53,064 nucleotides of DNA from assembly GCA_938049225.1 (NCBI GenBank), contig CALICM010000082.1:1-53064 (forward strand). Direction: 5' to 3'. Within the stretch, counting starts at the first letter, position 1. Each line of letters begins with the position of its first letter. The stretch comes from an uncultured Paracoccaceae bacterium (lineage in GTDB: Bacteria; Pseudomonadota; Alphaproteobacteria; Rhodobacterales; Rhodobacteraceae). Shown piece after piece: positions 1 through 7,676 of this stretch. The translations under genes were made by a program, and so were the position numbers. The notes under the pieces are model-generated. The model did not search any database, was not told the origin of the DNA, and saw only the letters and a program-made list of their open reading frames with translations.

Positions 1-137
1 AGGTTCGCCTCAGCGCCGGCGCCGGCTTCATCGTCGCCATCTGCGGCGAGATCATGACCATGCCAGGCCTCCCCAAATCCCCCGCCGCCGAAGCCATACA
101 CATCAACCAACAAAACCAAACTCAAGGCCTGTTCTAG
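1..137 (+). CDS. fhs: Formate-tetrahydrofolate ligase, C-terminal fragment
   Basis: Only the last 44 codons are inside the window, read in the frame that begins at base 3 and ending at TAG 135-137. The C-terminus has the arrangement typical of formate-tetrahydrofolate ligase: a Ser-Ala-Gly-Ala-Gly-Phe stretch, then [11 protein letters not shown], then a short tail ending Gly-Leu-Phe. The enzyme makes 10-formyl-THF from formate, ATP and THF. Its usual metabolic partner FolD is encoded 1.2 kb downstream on the same strand, which supports the call. The tail is unusually rich in Asn and Gln, which I treat as lineage drift. Confidence 0.88.
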   Translation, partial: VRLSAGAGFIVAICGEIMTMPGLPKSPAAEAIHINQQNQTQGLF

Positions 138-191
138 GAGGAAAATAGGGCGTATCCCAACCGCCGTCACACAGCGAAAGGATCTCACTTC

Positions 192-893
192 ATGCCCGTT
201 CACAGCCGCGAGCTGCGCCTAACCTACTACGCTGTGCCGAAAATCGGGAGCTCGACCATGCGGACGGTACTTTGGGCGCTGTCAGAGGGGCGGGAGCCTG
301 CGGCGGCCCGCCTGCCACGTTCGCGGGATAAGATCCTGAAGCGGCGCCAAGCCGCAGCCCCACTGGCCCGGGCGCAGAGGATTGCCGCCGAAGACGGTCA
401 TGGGTTCGAGACCCTGGTGCTGGTTAGGGATCCGCTGCGGCGCTTTCTGTCAGGGTTTCAAAACAAAGTCCGAAACGGCCAATTGGCGCTGAAACTGGGG
501 GCGGCATCTTTGCCCGGCGGGGATCTTCCCAGCCAACCCGACCTGGAGACGTTCCTCACCCATCTTCCCGCCTACCGCAAAAGCCATTTCATGATCCGAC
601 AACACTTTCGGCCGATCCATCACTTCCTGGGCCCGGATCTGTCGATCTTTGATCATGTGCATCAACTGGAACGCTTCGGGGATTTTGCTGAATTTCTGTC
701 CACGCGCCTTGGACGCAAGATCAATTTTCCTCATGTCAAAAAGCAGGATATGCGCTGGGTCGACGATATCTCGCCCGCGTTGAAGCACCGTATTCAGAAG
801 CGCCTGCGCAAAGACTATAAGGTGCTGCACCGGTTTTACGGGGACGACATGTTGGGCATCGCAAAGCCTGAATGGCTGGGGGGCGATGCATGA
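192..893 (+). CDS. Sulfotransferase-family protein (P-loop, PAPS-type)
   Basis: A 233-residue cytosolic protein with the two landmarks of the sulfotransferase fold. A 5'-phosphosulfate loop lies near the N-terminus (Pro16-Lys17-Ile-Gly-Ser-Ser-Thr22), and a 3'-phosphate motif of the form VRDPxxRFxSGF lies at residues 78-89 (Arg79, Ser87). These bind PAPS in members of the Sulfotransfer_2 group. The acceptor cannot be read from the sequence. Start ATG 192 is preceded by an AAAGGA ribosome-binding site. The stop overlaps the next start as ATGA, so it is probably translationally coupled to the OsmC-family gene. It sits between fhs and folD without an obvious link to folate metabolism. A possible role is sulfation of a surface glycan or lipid. 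Confidence 0.7.
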   Translation: MPVHSRELRLTYYAVPKIGSSTMRTVLWALSEGREPAAARLPRSRDKILKRRQAAAPLARAQRIAAEDGHGFETLVLVRDPLRRFLSGFQNKVRNGQLALKLGAASLPGGDLPSQPDLETFLTHLPAYRKSHFMIRQHFRPIHHFLGPDLSIFDHVHQLERFGDFAEFLSTRLGRKINFPHVKKQDMRWVDDISPALKHRIQKRLRKDYKVLHRFYGDDMLGIAKPEWLGGDA

Positions 894-1345
894 GTTTGCA
901 TACAGCCGACGTGCGCTGGATAGCGGATGGTGACTTTGCCGCGAACACATACTCACGCGCGCATGTCTGGGAATTTGATGGGGGCGTAAAGGTCACGGCC
1001 TCCGCCTCGCCGCTGGTGGTGCCGGTGCCTTTGTCGGATCCGGCGGCTGTGGATCCAGAGGAGGCTTTCGTCGCCTCGGTCGCCTCTTGTCACATGCTGT
1101 GGTTTTTGGATTTCGCGCGCCGCGATGGTCTGGTGTTGACCCAGTACACGGACAAAGCCGTTGGGCGGATGGAGCGAGATCAGAACGGCAAAATGTGGAT
1201 CGCACGGATCGACCTGAACATCGCGGCCGTGTTTCAGGGGGCTCAACCAGATCCACAGCGCCTGGCGGTCCTGCATCATCAAGCCCATGAGGCCTGTTTT
1301 ATCGCCAATTCGGTTCGCACCGAAATTGTGACCAATCTTGTCTAA
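890..1345 (+). CDS. OsmC-family peroxiredoxin-like protein
   Basis: A 151-residue protein of the OsmC/Ohr superfamily. Both conserved cysteines are visible: Cys67 in a Ser-Val-Ala-Ser-Cys-His context at the start of the central helix, and Cys136 in an Ala-Cys-Phe-Ile-Ala-Asn-Ser context near the C-terminus. In this family they form the thiol/disulfide pair that reduces organic hydroperoxides. I chose ATG 890, which overlaps the sulfotransferase stop (ATGA), rather than an in-frame ATG at 872. The length and the N-terminus with an HTADVRW-like strand fit family members. folD follows after 12 bases, so all three plus-strand genes may be one operon. Confidence 0.82.
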   Translation: MSLHTADVRWIADGDFAANTYSRAHVWEFDGGVKVTASASPLVVPVPLSDPAAVDPEEAFVASVASCHMLWFLDFARRDGLVLTQYTDKAVGRMERDQNGKMWIARIDLNIAAVFQGAQPDPQRLAVLHHQAHEACFIANSVRTEIVTNLV

Positions 1346-1357
1346 GGACCCAATAGC

Positions 1358-2260
1358 ATGACAGCCGAGATCATTGATGGAAAAGCTTTTGCCGGGATTG
1401 TGCGGGAAAAGGTGGCCGCCCATGTCGCGCGCCTGCAAGCCGATCATGGCATAAAGCCCGGTCTGGCGGTCGTGCTGGTCGGCGAGGATCCGGCGAGTCA
1501 GGTGTATGTGCGCAACAAGGGCAAGCAGACGGTCGAGGTTGGGATGACTTCGGTCGAGCATCGGCTGCCCGCGGACACGCCGCAGGATGCGCTGCTGACT
1601 CTGATCCAAGAGCTGAACACGGATCCCGCGATCCATGGCATCCTGTGCCAATTGCCCCTGCCGGATCATCTGGACGAAGACTTGGTGATCAATGCGATCG
1701 CCCCCGAAAAAGACGTGGACGGGTTTCACATTTCCAATGTTGGGCTGCTTGGGACAGGGCAAAAGTCGATGGTGCCTTGCACGCCCTTGGGCTGTTTGAT
1801 GTTGCTGCGGGATCGCTTGGGCAGCTTATCGGGGCTGAATGCGGTGGTGGTGGGGCGATCGAATATCGTGGGCAAGCCGATGGCCAATCTGCTGCTGCGA
1901 GACAGCTGTACTGTGACCATCGCGCATTCGCGGACCCGTGACATCGAGGCGTTGTGCCGGACCGCCGACATTCTGGTCGCTGCGGTCGGGCGCCCGCAAA
2001 TGGTGACCGGGGATTGGATCAAGCCGGGGGCCACGGTGATCGACGTCGGCATCAATCGCATTCCCGCGCCCGAGAAAGGCGAAGGCAAGACGCGGTTAGT
2101 TGGGGATGTGGACTTCGATAGCGCCAGCGCGGTCGCCGGGGCGATCACACCGGTGCCTGGCGGCGTTGGGCCGATGACGATTGCCTGTCTTTTGGCGAAC
2201 ACCGTCACCGCCTGCTGCCGGGCGAATGGTCTGCCCGAGCCGGAGGGTCTGACGGTCTAG
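1358..2260 (+). CDS. folD: Bifunctional methylenetetrahydrofolate dehydrogenase / methenyltetrahydrofolate cyclohydrolase
   Basis: A 300-residue cytosolic enzyme that interconverts 5,10-methylene-THF, 5,10-methenyl-THF and 10-formyl-THF with NADP. Diagnostic features are the catalytic Lys56 in a Tyr-Val-Arg-Asn-Lys-Gly-Lys motif, a Cys-Gln-Leu-Pro-Leu-Pro stretch around residue 97, the dinucleotide-binding [11 protein letters not shown] segment near residue 165, and the C-terminal Pro-Gly-Gly-Val-Gly-Pro-Met-Thr motif. Full length. ATG 1358 has an AAGGA site upstream. The 3' end overlaps the convergent pdeM stop by a few bases. With Fhs it forms the formate-to-C1-folate branch. Confidence 0.97.
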   Translation: MTAEIIDGKAFAGIVREKVAAHVARLQADHGIKPGLAVVLVGEDPASQVYVRNKGKQTVEVGMTSVEHRLPADTPQDALLTLIQELNTDPAIHGILCQLPLPDHLDEDLVINAIAPEKDVDGFHISNVGLLGTGQKSMVPCTPLGCLMLLRDRLGSLSGLNAVVVGRSNIVGKPMANLLLRDSCTVTIAHSRTRDIEALCRTADILVAAVGRPQMVTGDWIKPGATVIDVGINRIPAPEKGEGKTRLVGDVDFDSASAVAGAITPVPGGVGPMTIACLLANTVTACCRANGLPEPEGLTV

Positions 2261-2934
2261 GCGCTGGCGCGGGTAATAAGGGGCACGGTTGATGTGGTTT
2301 TGCCGGTCAAAATGCACCGGGCGTTGTCGCTGAACAGCGAGGCCAGCGGACTTGCCGTGCAGTTCAGTCCGCCGGTATAGGCGCCAAAGGCGGGCAGAAT
2401 CAGCCGGGTGTCGTCATGGACGAAACAAGGGCGCGACAGGGTGCCGGCCCGGGTCGCGACCCGTGTTTTGGGGTGGTAGTGGCCCGAAACCTCGCCCGCG
2501 TTGCTGCGGGGGCGGGCGATATGGCGGAACGTCAGCGGACCGCGCGAGACCTCCTCCATATGACTGCCGCCGATATCGGGCAGATCGGGGTCGTGATTGC
2601 CTGCGATCCACAGCCAGCGCCGCCCCGACATCAGCGCGCCCAGATGCCGCAAAGCGGCATCGTCAACGTGTTGCGCAGCGGTGCTGTCGTCGAAACTATC
2701 GCCCAGGCTGATCACGCTGCGCGGCTGTAGGGCATCGATTTCCGCCTGCAGTCGAGCCAACGTTTCTTGCGTTTCATAAGGCGGCAGCAGACTGCCACCC
2801 AGCCGGGCCATCCGCTCGGATTTTCCCAAATGCAGATCGGCGACGCATAAAATGGAGGCTTCGGCCCACCACAGCGCACCCGAGGGACGCGCGGTCAAAG
2901 TAGCGCCGGAAAGCACAAACTGAGTCACTGTCAT
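2257..2934 (-). CDS. pdeM: Ligase-associated DNA damage response endonuclease PdeM (metallophosphoesterase)
   Basis: A metallophosphoesterase of about 225 residues with the family's ordered metal motifs: Asp-Leu-His-Leu-Gly-Lys near the N-terminus, Gly-Asp-Ser-Phe-Asp-Asp, Gly-Asn-His-Asp, and a Gly-His-Tyr-His-Pro-Lys motif. The Ser-Gly-Ala-Leu-Trp-Trp segment before the first motif is typical of PdeM. I chose ATG 2934 because it gives the expected N-terminus. A TTG at 2973 that overlaps the helicase stop is the alternative and would add 13 residues. It follows the Lhr-type helicase directly, as in the known PdeM-helicase-exonuclease-ligase repair cluster, but the exonuclease and ligase genes are not beside it here. 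Confidence 0.88.
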   Translation of the reverse strand: MTVTQFVLSGATLTARPSGALWWAEASILCVADLHLGKSERMARLGGSLLPPYETQETLARLQAEIDALQPRSVISLGDSFDDSTAAQHVDDAALRHLGALMSGRRWLWIAGNHDPDLPDIGGSHMEEVSRGPLTFRHIARPRSNAGEVSGHYHPKTRVATRAGTLSRPCFVHDDTRLILPAFGAYTGGLNCTASPLASLFSDNARCILTGKTTSTVPLITRASA

Positions 2935-2969
2935 GGCGATACAAAACAGGAACGATCCGGATTCGGCAA

Positions 2970-5396
2970 TCAAGATTTCTGTTTAATTGTCTGGTGTTGC
3001 ACATCAGTCAAGCCAGCCTCGGCCATCAAATCCGCTGCGGCTTCAGCTAGGGCCGTTTCCTGCGCGCGCCCCCGGATCGGGACCTTGCCGAGTTCCAGCA
3101 AAACGGGCGCGGCAATTGGGGTCACATGCGGCGCCTCGACCAAGTCAATACGGCCTTGGATACGATCCAACATCGCCTCGATCCGCCCGTAATCGACCAA
3201 TCCGCGCGCAGCCTCGGCACGGGTGATCTGCATCATCAGGTGGTCAGGGTCGTATTTGCGCAGCGTGTCATAAAGAATATCGGATGAAAACGTCGCTTGC
3301 CGACCCGTTTTGCGTTTGCCCGGCAGATTGCGCTCGATCAGTCCTGCGATCACCGCGGCCGAGCGAAAGGTGCGCTTCATCACCGCGTTCTCGGACAGCC
3401 AAAGGTCCAATCCGGCGCGCAAGTTTCGCGGGTCCAGCAAAGGCGCGGGTTCGGTCACCCGGGTCAAGCCCCAGATCAGCAGCGCATAGTCGGTTGCGAC
3501 AAACCCGGTTGGGTTTAGCCCTGCCTCCTCCATCCGTCGCGTGACCAGCAGCCCCAAAGTTTGGTTCGCGTTGCGCCCGGCAAAAGTATACAGCGCCAGA
3601 TAGGCCCGATCCGCCCGCCAGAAGGTTTCAGCCAAAAGCCGCCCAGGCTGGGGGAGGGCCGAAATATGGCGTTGCAGTTCTAACCAATCTTGTGTGTGCC
3701 CAGGCAGATTGCCCCAATGCACAGGGTCAGACAGCATCGCGATAACGCGGTTCGACAACTCAAGCGATGTGGCCATTTTCACGCCAGAGAACACCGCGAT
3801 CATCGGCTTTTTCCCAGCGGCCTTCGAGACTTCGACCGTCATCTCGCGCAGGCCTTCATAGCGGACAGTTTGGCCGCCGATCAGGAAGGTATCGCCGGGG
3901 GTGAGGGTGGCGGCGAAAGCCTCCTCGACCTCGCCCAAGGGCGCGCCGCGGCCGCGGGTGCGCACGGCCAAGGTCTCGACCTCGACGATGGTGCCGATGT
4001 TCATGCGGATCGCGCGGCCGGACCGGGGATCCCGCAGGGACCATAAACCATCACGCTGCATCAGACGTTGCCAGCGGTCATAGGCGCGCAGGGCATAACC
4101 ACCGGTGGCGCAGAACTCCAGACAGCGATCGAAGTTGGCGCGCGGCAGGTCGGCATAGGGTCCAGCGGTTTTGACTTGTCGATACAGGGTATCGGCATCG
4201 AATGGTGCCGAGCAGGCGGTGATCAGGATGTGTTGACACAGGACGTCCAGCGGGCCGTTGCGGTCTGGGTCGGCATCGAGGTCCTTCGCGAACACGGCGT
4301 CCAGGGCGGCACGGCATTCGACAACCTCGAACCGATTGGCAGGCACCAACAGGGCACGGGACGGTGTGTTGTATCGGTGGTTGGCGCGGCCGATGCGCTG
4401 GACCAGGCGTTTAACGTTCTTCGGCGCGCCAACCTGGATTACCAAATCGACATTGCCCCAATCGATCCCCAAATCCAGCGAGCCGGTACAGACAACGGCG
4501 CGCAGGGTGCCACCGACCATCGCGGCCTCGACCTTTGAGCGCGCCTCGCGCGCAAGCGAGCCGTGGTGAATGCCAATTGGCAGATCTTCGGTGTTCACGT
4601 CCCAAAGGGCGCGAAAGAACAGCTCGGCCAGCGCACGTGTGTTGATGAAGACCAAGGTGGTATTGGCCTCGCGTATCGCTTGCATGACCTCGGGCGCGGC
4701 GTGGCGGCCGCCGGATCCGGCCCATGGGGGCGGATGCGCGGTTTCAAGCAGCTGGATGTCTGGCATCGGGCCGGGATCCGCATGGACAATTCGTGCGGCT
4801 TGTGGGTTTGGGGCCAGGTACTGTGCCAAGCGCGCTGGGTTTTCAACCGTGGCAGAGAGGCCGACGCGGGTCAACGAAGGGCGCAGCGCTTGCAGGCGGG
4901 ACAGACACAACATCAGCTGATCGCCGCGTTTGCTTTCGGCCAGGGCGTGGATTTCGTCGACGACCACCCGTTTTAGGCCCGCGAAGATGCGCGGCGCATC
5001 CTCGTAGGACAGCAGCAGGGTCAGGCTTTCGGGTGTGGTCAGCAGAATTTGCGGTGGGTCGTGGCGTTGCCGCTGCCGCGCGGATTGTTTGGTGTCGCCC
5101 GTGCGATCCTCGATCCGGATGTTCAGGTTCAATTCTTCCGCGGGGCTTTGCAAATTGCGCTTAATGTCCGCCGCCAGTGCCTTGAGTGGCGAGACATAGA
5201 GCGTGTGCATCCCGTCATGCGGTGCGCGGTCCAGGTCGATCAAGGTGGGCAGGAACCCGGCCAGCGTCTTGCCACCGCCGGTCGGGGCGACCAGCAGGGT
5301 CGCTGGCGTATCGGCCTGTGCGAGCAGCTCCAATTGATGCGGGTGTGGGCACCAGCCGCGTCTGGCAAACCAGTATTGAAATTTCTCGGGCAACAT
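2970..5396 (-). CDS. Ligase-associated DEXH-box helicase (Lhr family)
   Basis: An 808-residue SF2 helicase with two RecA-like domains followed by an Lhr-type winged-helix and DUF4145-like C-terminal part. Visible motifs: an N-terminal Q-motif-like stretch, Walker A Ala-Pro-Thr-Gly-Gly-Gly-Lys-Thr (Lys43), a DEIH box near residue 145, Ser-Ala-Thr (motif III), and Gln-Arg-Ile-Gly-Arg-Ala-Asn-His-Arg (motif VI). Length and layout match the helicase of the ligase-associated DNA damage response module. ATG 5396 (Met-Leu-Pro-Glu-Lys-Phe) is the natural start. It is followed by pdeM, probably in one transcript. Confidence 0.92.
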   Translation of the reverse strand: MLPEKFQYWFARRGWCPHPHQLELLAQADTPATLLVAPTGGGKTLAGFLPTLIDLDRAPHDGMHTLYVSPLKALAADIKRNLQSPAEELNLNIRIEDRTGDTKQSARQRQRHDPPQILLTTPESLTLLLSYEDAPRIFAGLKRVVVDEIHALAESKRGDQLMLCLSRLQALRPSLTRVGLSATVENPARLAQYLAPNPQAARIVHADPGPMPDIQLLETAHPPPWAGSGGRHAAPEVMQAIREANTTLVFINTRALAELFFRALWDVNTEDLPIGIHHGSLAREARSKVEAAMVGGTLRAVVCTGSLDLGIDWGNVDLVIQVGAPKNVKRLVQRIGRANHRYNTPSRALLVPANRFEVVECRAALDAVFAKDLDADPDRNGPLDVLCQHILITACSAPFDADTLYRQVKTAGPYADLPRANFDRCLEFCATGGYALRAYDRWQRLMQRDGLWSLRDPRSGRAIRMNIGTIVEVETLAVRTRGRGAPLGEVEEAFAATLTPGDTFLIGGQTVRYEGLREMTVEVSKAAGKKPMIAVFSGVKMATSLELSNRVIAMLSDPVHWGNLPGHTQDWLELQRHISALPQPGRLLAETFWRADRAYLALYTFAGRNANQTLGLLVTRRMEEAGLNPTGFVATDYALLIWGLTRVTEPAPLLDPRNLRAGLDLWLSENAVMKRTFRSAAVIAGLIERNLPGKRKTGRQATFSSDILYDTLRKYDPDHLMMQITRAEAARGLVDYGRIEAMLDRIQGRIDLVEAPHVTPIAAPVLLELGKVPIRGRAQETALAEAAADLMAEAGLTDVQHQTIKQKS

Positions 5397-5436
5397 AACC
5401 GCGACGATAGGGGCGCGGGCGCGGAATGGGAACGGG

Positions 5437-6234
5437 CTAAGCCAGCGGTTTCAGGGTTTGGACCGCCCGGATCAGCGCCTCGGGCAGGGCGGTTTGCGCA
5501 TCGCTGGGGGCCGCATCCAGGGCGCTTTCGATGTCCTTGCGCAGAATGCCCATGGTGTTGGTGGCGTCATACCCCTCGCGCGCAAAGGCGATGTCATCGA
5601 AATGCGTTCCGAACCAGGTCTGCCCCGAGCTGGTGTGAAACACTTCGCGCAACGCCGTCAGGTCGAGCCCAAGCTCGGCCCCCCAGTCCAGTGCCAGGCG
5701 TGTCGCGGTAACCGAACTGGCTGCGATCAGATTGTTCAGAACTTTGGCGGTCATCCCAGCGCCCAACGGGCCTATAGCGTGAATCGTTGTGCCCATGGCG
5801 CGGAAAACCGGTTCCAACTTTGCAAGCGTCTCAGGCGCACCGCCCAACATAAAGCTAAGGCGGCGTTCCTGCGCGGCTATCGGCGCGCCGGACATGGGGG
5901 CGTCGACCAATGCAACATGCTTTGGCAGCCGCCCCGCCAACGCGCGCACGTACTTGGGCGAGACGGTCGAGCTGATGACCAATCGGCGCAAGTTGGGTGC
6001 CGCCGCGAGCCCTGCATCGAACAACACCGCCTCGGTCTGGGGCATATCCCGCACGACGCTGATCACCGTGTCGCGGTCGGCCATGTCCGCGGGGCGGTCT
6101 GTCATCCAGGGCGCGAAGGCGCCAAAGCTGCTGGGTTCCAAGATGTCCAGGCCGCGCGTTTGAAATCCGGCAGCGACCAATGCTTCGGCCATCGGGCGGC
6201 CCATTTGGCCGCACCCAACAACGCCGATTTTCAT
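5437..6234 (-). CDS. NAD(P)-dependent oxidoreductase, 3-hydroxyisobutyrate dehydrogenase family
   Basis: A 265-residue beta-hydroxyacid dehydrogenase-type protein. The Rossmann motif Gly-Val-Val-Gly-Cys-Gly-Gln-Met-Gly-Arg-Pro-Met is at the N-terminus, the substrate-binding Asp-Ala-Pro-Met-Ser-Gly-Ala segment near residue 115, and the catalytic Lys in an Ala-Lys-Val-Leu-Asn-Asn-Leu context near residue 165. It is slightly shorter than the usual 290 residues. ATG 6234 shares one base with the upstream ATPase stop (TGATG), so the two genes are translationally coupled. A GTG one codon upstream is also possible. The true substrate is unknown; tartronate semialdehyde, 3-hydroxyisobutyrate or a related acid would fit the family. 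Confidence 0.83.
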   Translation of the reverse strand: MKIGVVGCGQMGRPMAEALVAAGFQTRGLDILEPSSFGAFAPWMTDRPADMADRDTVISVVRDMPQTEAVLFDAGLAAAPNLRRLVISSTVSPKYVRALAGRLPKHVALVDAPMSGAPIAAQERRLSFMLGGAPETLAKLEPVFRAMGTTIHAIGPLGAGMTAKVLNNLIAASSVTATRLALDWGAELGLDLTALREVFHTSSGQTWFGTHFDDIAFAREGYDATNTMGILRKDIESALDAAPSDAQTALPEALIRAVQTLKPLA

Positions 6235-7538
6235 CACTCGTTGACGAAGAGGTTTTCCCAGGCCCGATCCACAAGATCGACGGTCATTTTCCGCTCGCGC
6301 CCCTCGTATTCGCAGATCGACAACATTTGGTCGATCAAGAATGGCGCATGGTAGTTGGCGAACTGGTTGTTCACCTCGGGGTATTTGGTCTTCAGAAGAT
6401 GTGTCAGCACACCCTCATCGGGGTTGATCTTATAGTGGCGCGAGGTTTTGACAAAAACCTTGATGAAATCCTCGCGGTTGGGATTGTCGATCTTGATCTT
6501 ATAGTAAATCCGCCGCAACGCCGCGCCATCGAACATCTCGGACGGCGCGAAGTTGGTTGAAAAGATCACCAGCGTGTCAAAGGGCACCATGAACTTCTGA
6601 CCGGACGTCAGCGACAGGATGTCGAACGAGCTTTCCATTGGAACAATCCAACGGTTGATCAGCGCCTGTGGCGGTTCGGTCTGACGGCCAAGGTCGTCGA
6701 CGATGAACACGCCGCCGGTTGCCTTGAGCTGCAAGGGCGCCTGATAGGTGCGGCTGACCTGGTTGAAGTTCAGATCCAGCATGTCCAGCGTCAATTCACC
6801 ACCGGTCATCACCGTTGGACGGCGGCACAGCAGATAGCGTTTGTCGAAGTCTGGGCCACTGCGGCGCAAGCCCGTCTCATCGCCCTTGTCGACTTTGGCC
6901 AAAGTGTGCACGATCGGGTCATAGACCGAGATCACCTGACCGGCGTATTCCAGAAACTGGGGCACATAGATGTTGTCGCCCAGCGCATCCCGGATACCGT
7001 TCGAGATCGAGGACTTACCGTTGCCCGGCGGGCCATATAGCAAAACCGACCGACCCGAGTTCACCGCCGGGCCAAGCTGGTCCAACATGCCTTCGGGAAG
7101 CACCAGATGGCCCATCGAGCCCTCAAGACGGTCTTGGCTGATCTCGGCATCGCCAATGGATTGGCGCGCGGTCTGTTTCCAATAACTGTCCATCGGGACG
7201 GGCAGGGGGCCGTAGTACTCGGACTGCTGTAGCGCCTCCAACGCGCGGGCACGGCCGCCTTCGGTCAGTTGATAGCGCAATTCTGCCGTGGCCGATGCCC
7301 CACGGGCGCCCAGCGTCTCGATCAAGTTGGTTTCGCGGCACATGTCGATCAGTTCTTGCGCCAGCGGGGGCATGATGCACAGCGCATCGGCGATCTCAAG
7401 CCGCGAAGTCAGGCTGCGACGGAACATCGTCTTGATCAGAATGTCGCGCATCAACACCTTTTCAAGCCCAAGATCCTCAAGCCGGAGGGGCGTTTTGGGA
7501 GCGTTCGATTGCGCGGGATGCGAAGCCATATTGTTCAT
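6234..7538 (-). CDS. AAA-family ATPase (MoxR/ClpX-like fold), function unknown
   Basis: A 434-residue cytosolic ATPase. An N-terminal region of about 150 residues with a possible winged-helix character precedes Walker A (Gly-Pro-Pro-Gly-Asn-Gly-Lys-Ser, residues 169-176) and Walker B (Val-Phe-Ile-Val-Asp-Asp, 277-282). A sensor-1-like Ser-Thr-Asn follows near residue 333 and a sensor-2 region toward the end. I chose ATG 7538 because a GGGGA site lies 6-7 bases upstream; the reading frame stays open about 100 codons further, but that stretch does not look coding and overlaps the promoter of the divergent gene. It lies next to the Tad pilus locus but is transcribed away from it, and a role in pilus assembly is only a guess. 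Confidence 0.72.
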   Translation of the reverse strand: MNNMASHPAQSNAPKTPLRLEDLGLEKVLMRDILIKTMFRRSLTSRLEIADALCIMPPLAQELIDMCRETNLIETLGARGASATAELRYQLTEGGRARALEALQQSEYYGPLPVPMDSYWKQTARQSIGDAEISQDRLEGSMGHLVLPEGMLDQLGPAVNSGRSVLLYGPPGNGKSSISNGIRDALGDNIYVPQFLEYAGQVISVYDPIVHTLAKVDKGDETGLRRSGPDFDKRYLLCRRPTVMTGGELTLDMLDLNFNQVSRTYQAPLQLKATGGVFIVDDLGRQTEPPQALINRWIVPMESSFDILSLTSGQKFMVPFDTLVIFSTNFAPSEMFDGAALRRIYYKIKIDNPNREDFIKVFVKTSRHYKINPDEGVLTHLLKTKYPEVNNQFANYHAPFLIDQMLSICEYEGRERKMTVDLVDRAWENLFVNE

Positions 7539-7676
7539 CAAGAATCCCCGAGAACCTAAGGATGTGAGAAAATATCCTAGGCGCACCATCCACTTGAAAA
7601 AAGGCTTTTCTGCGTTGCAGTGAAGGCAAAAACCCGTCACGTTGCCATAAAACTTAAGCCCGAGGCAGGAAAATCG

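Noticed and set aside
953-1762. Long minus-strand open frame opposite the OsmC and folD genes
   Set aside because: It has no recognisable family pattern and lies opposite two clear plus-strand genes; high GC gives such frames often.
5458-6354. Plus-strand open frame opposite the dehydrogenase and ATPase genes
   Set aside because: The opposite strand carries conserved Rossmann and AAA motifs; this frame does not resemble a known protein.
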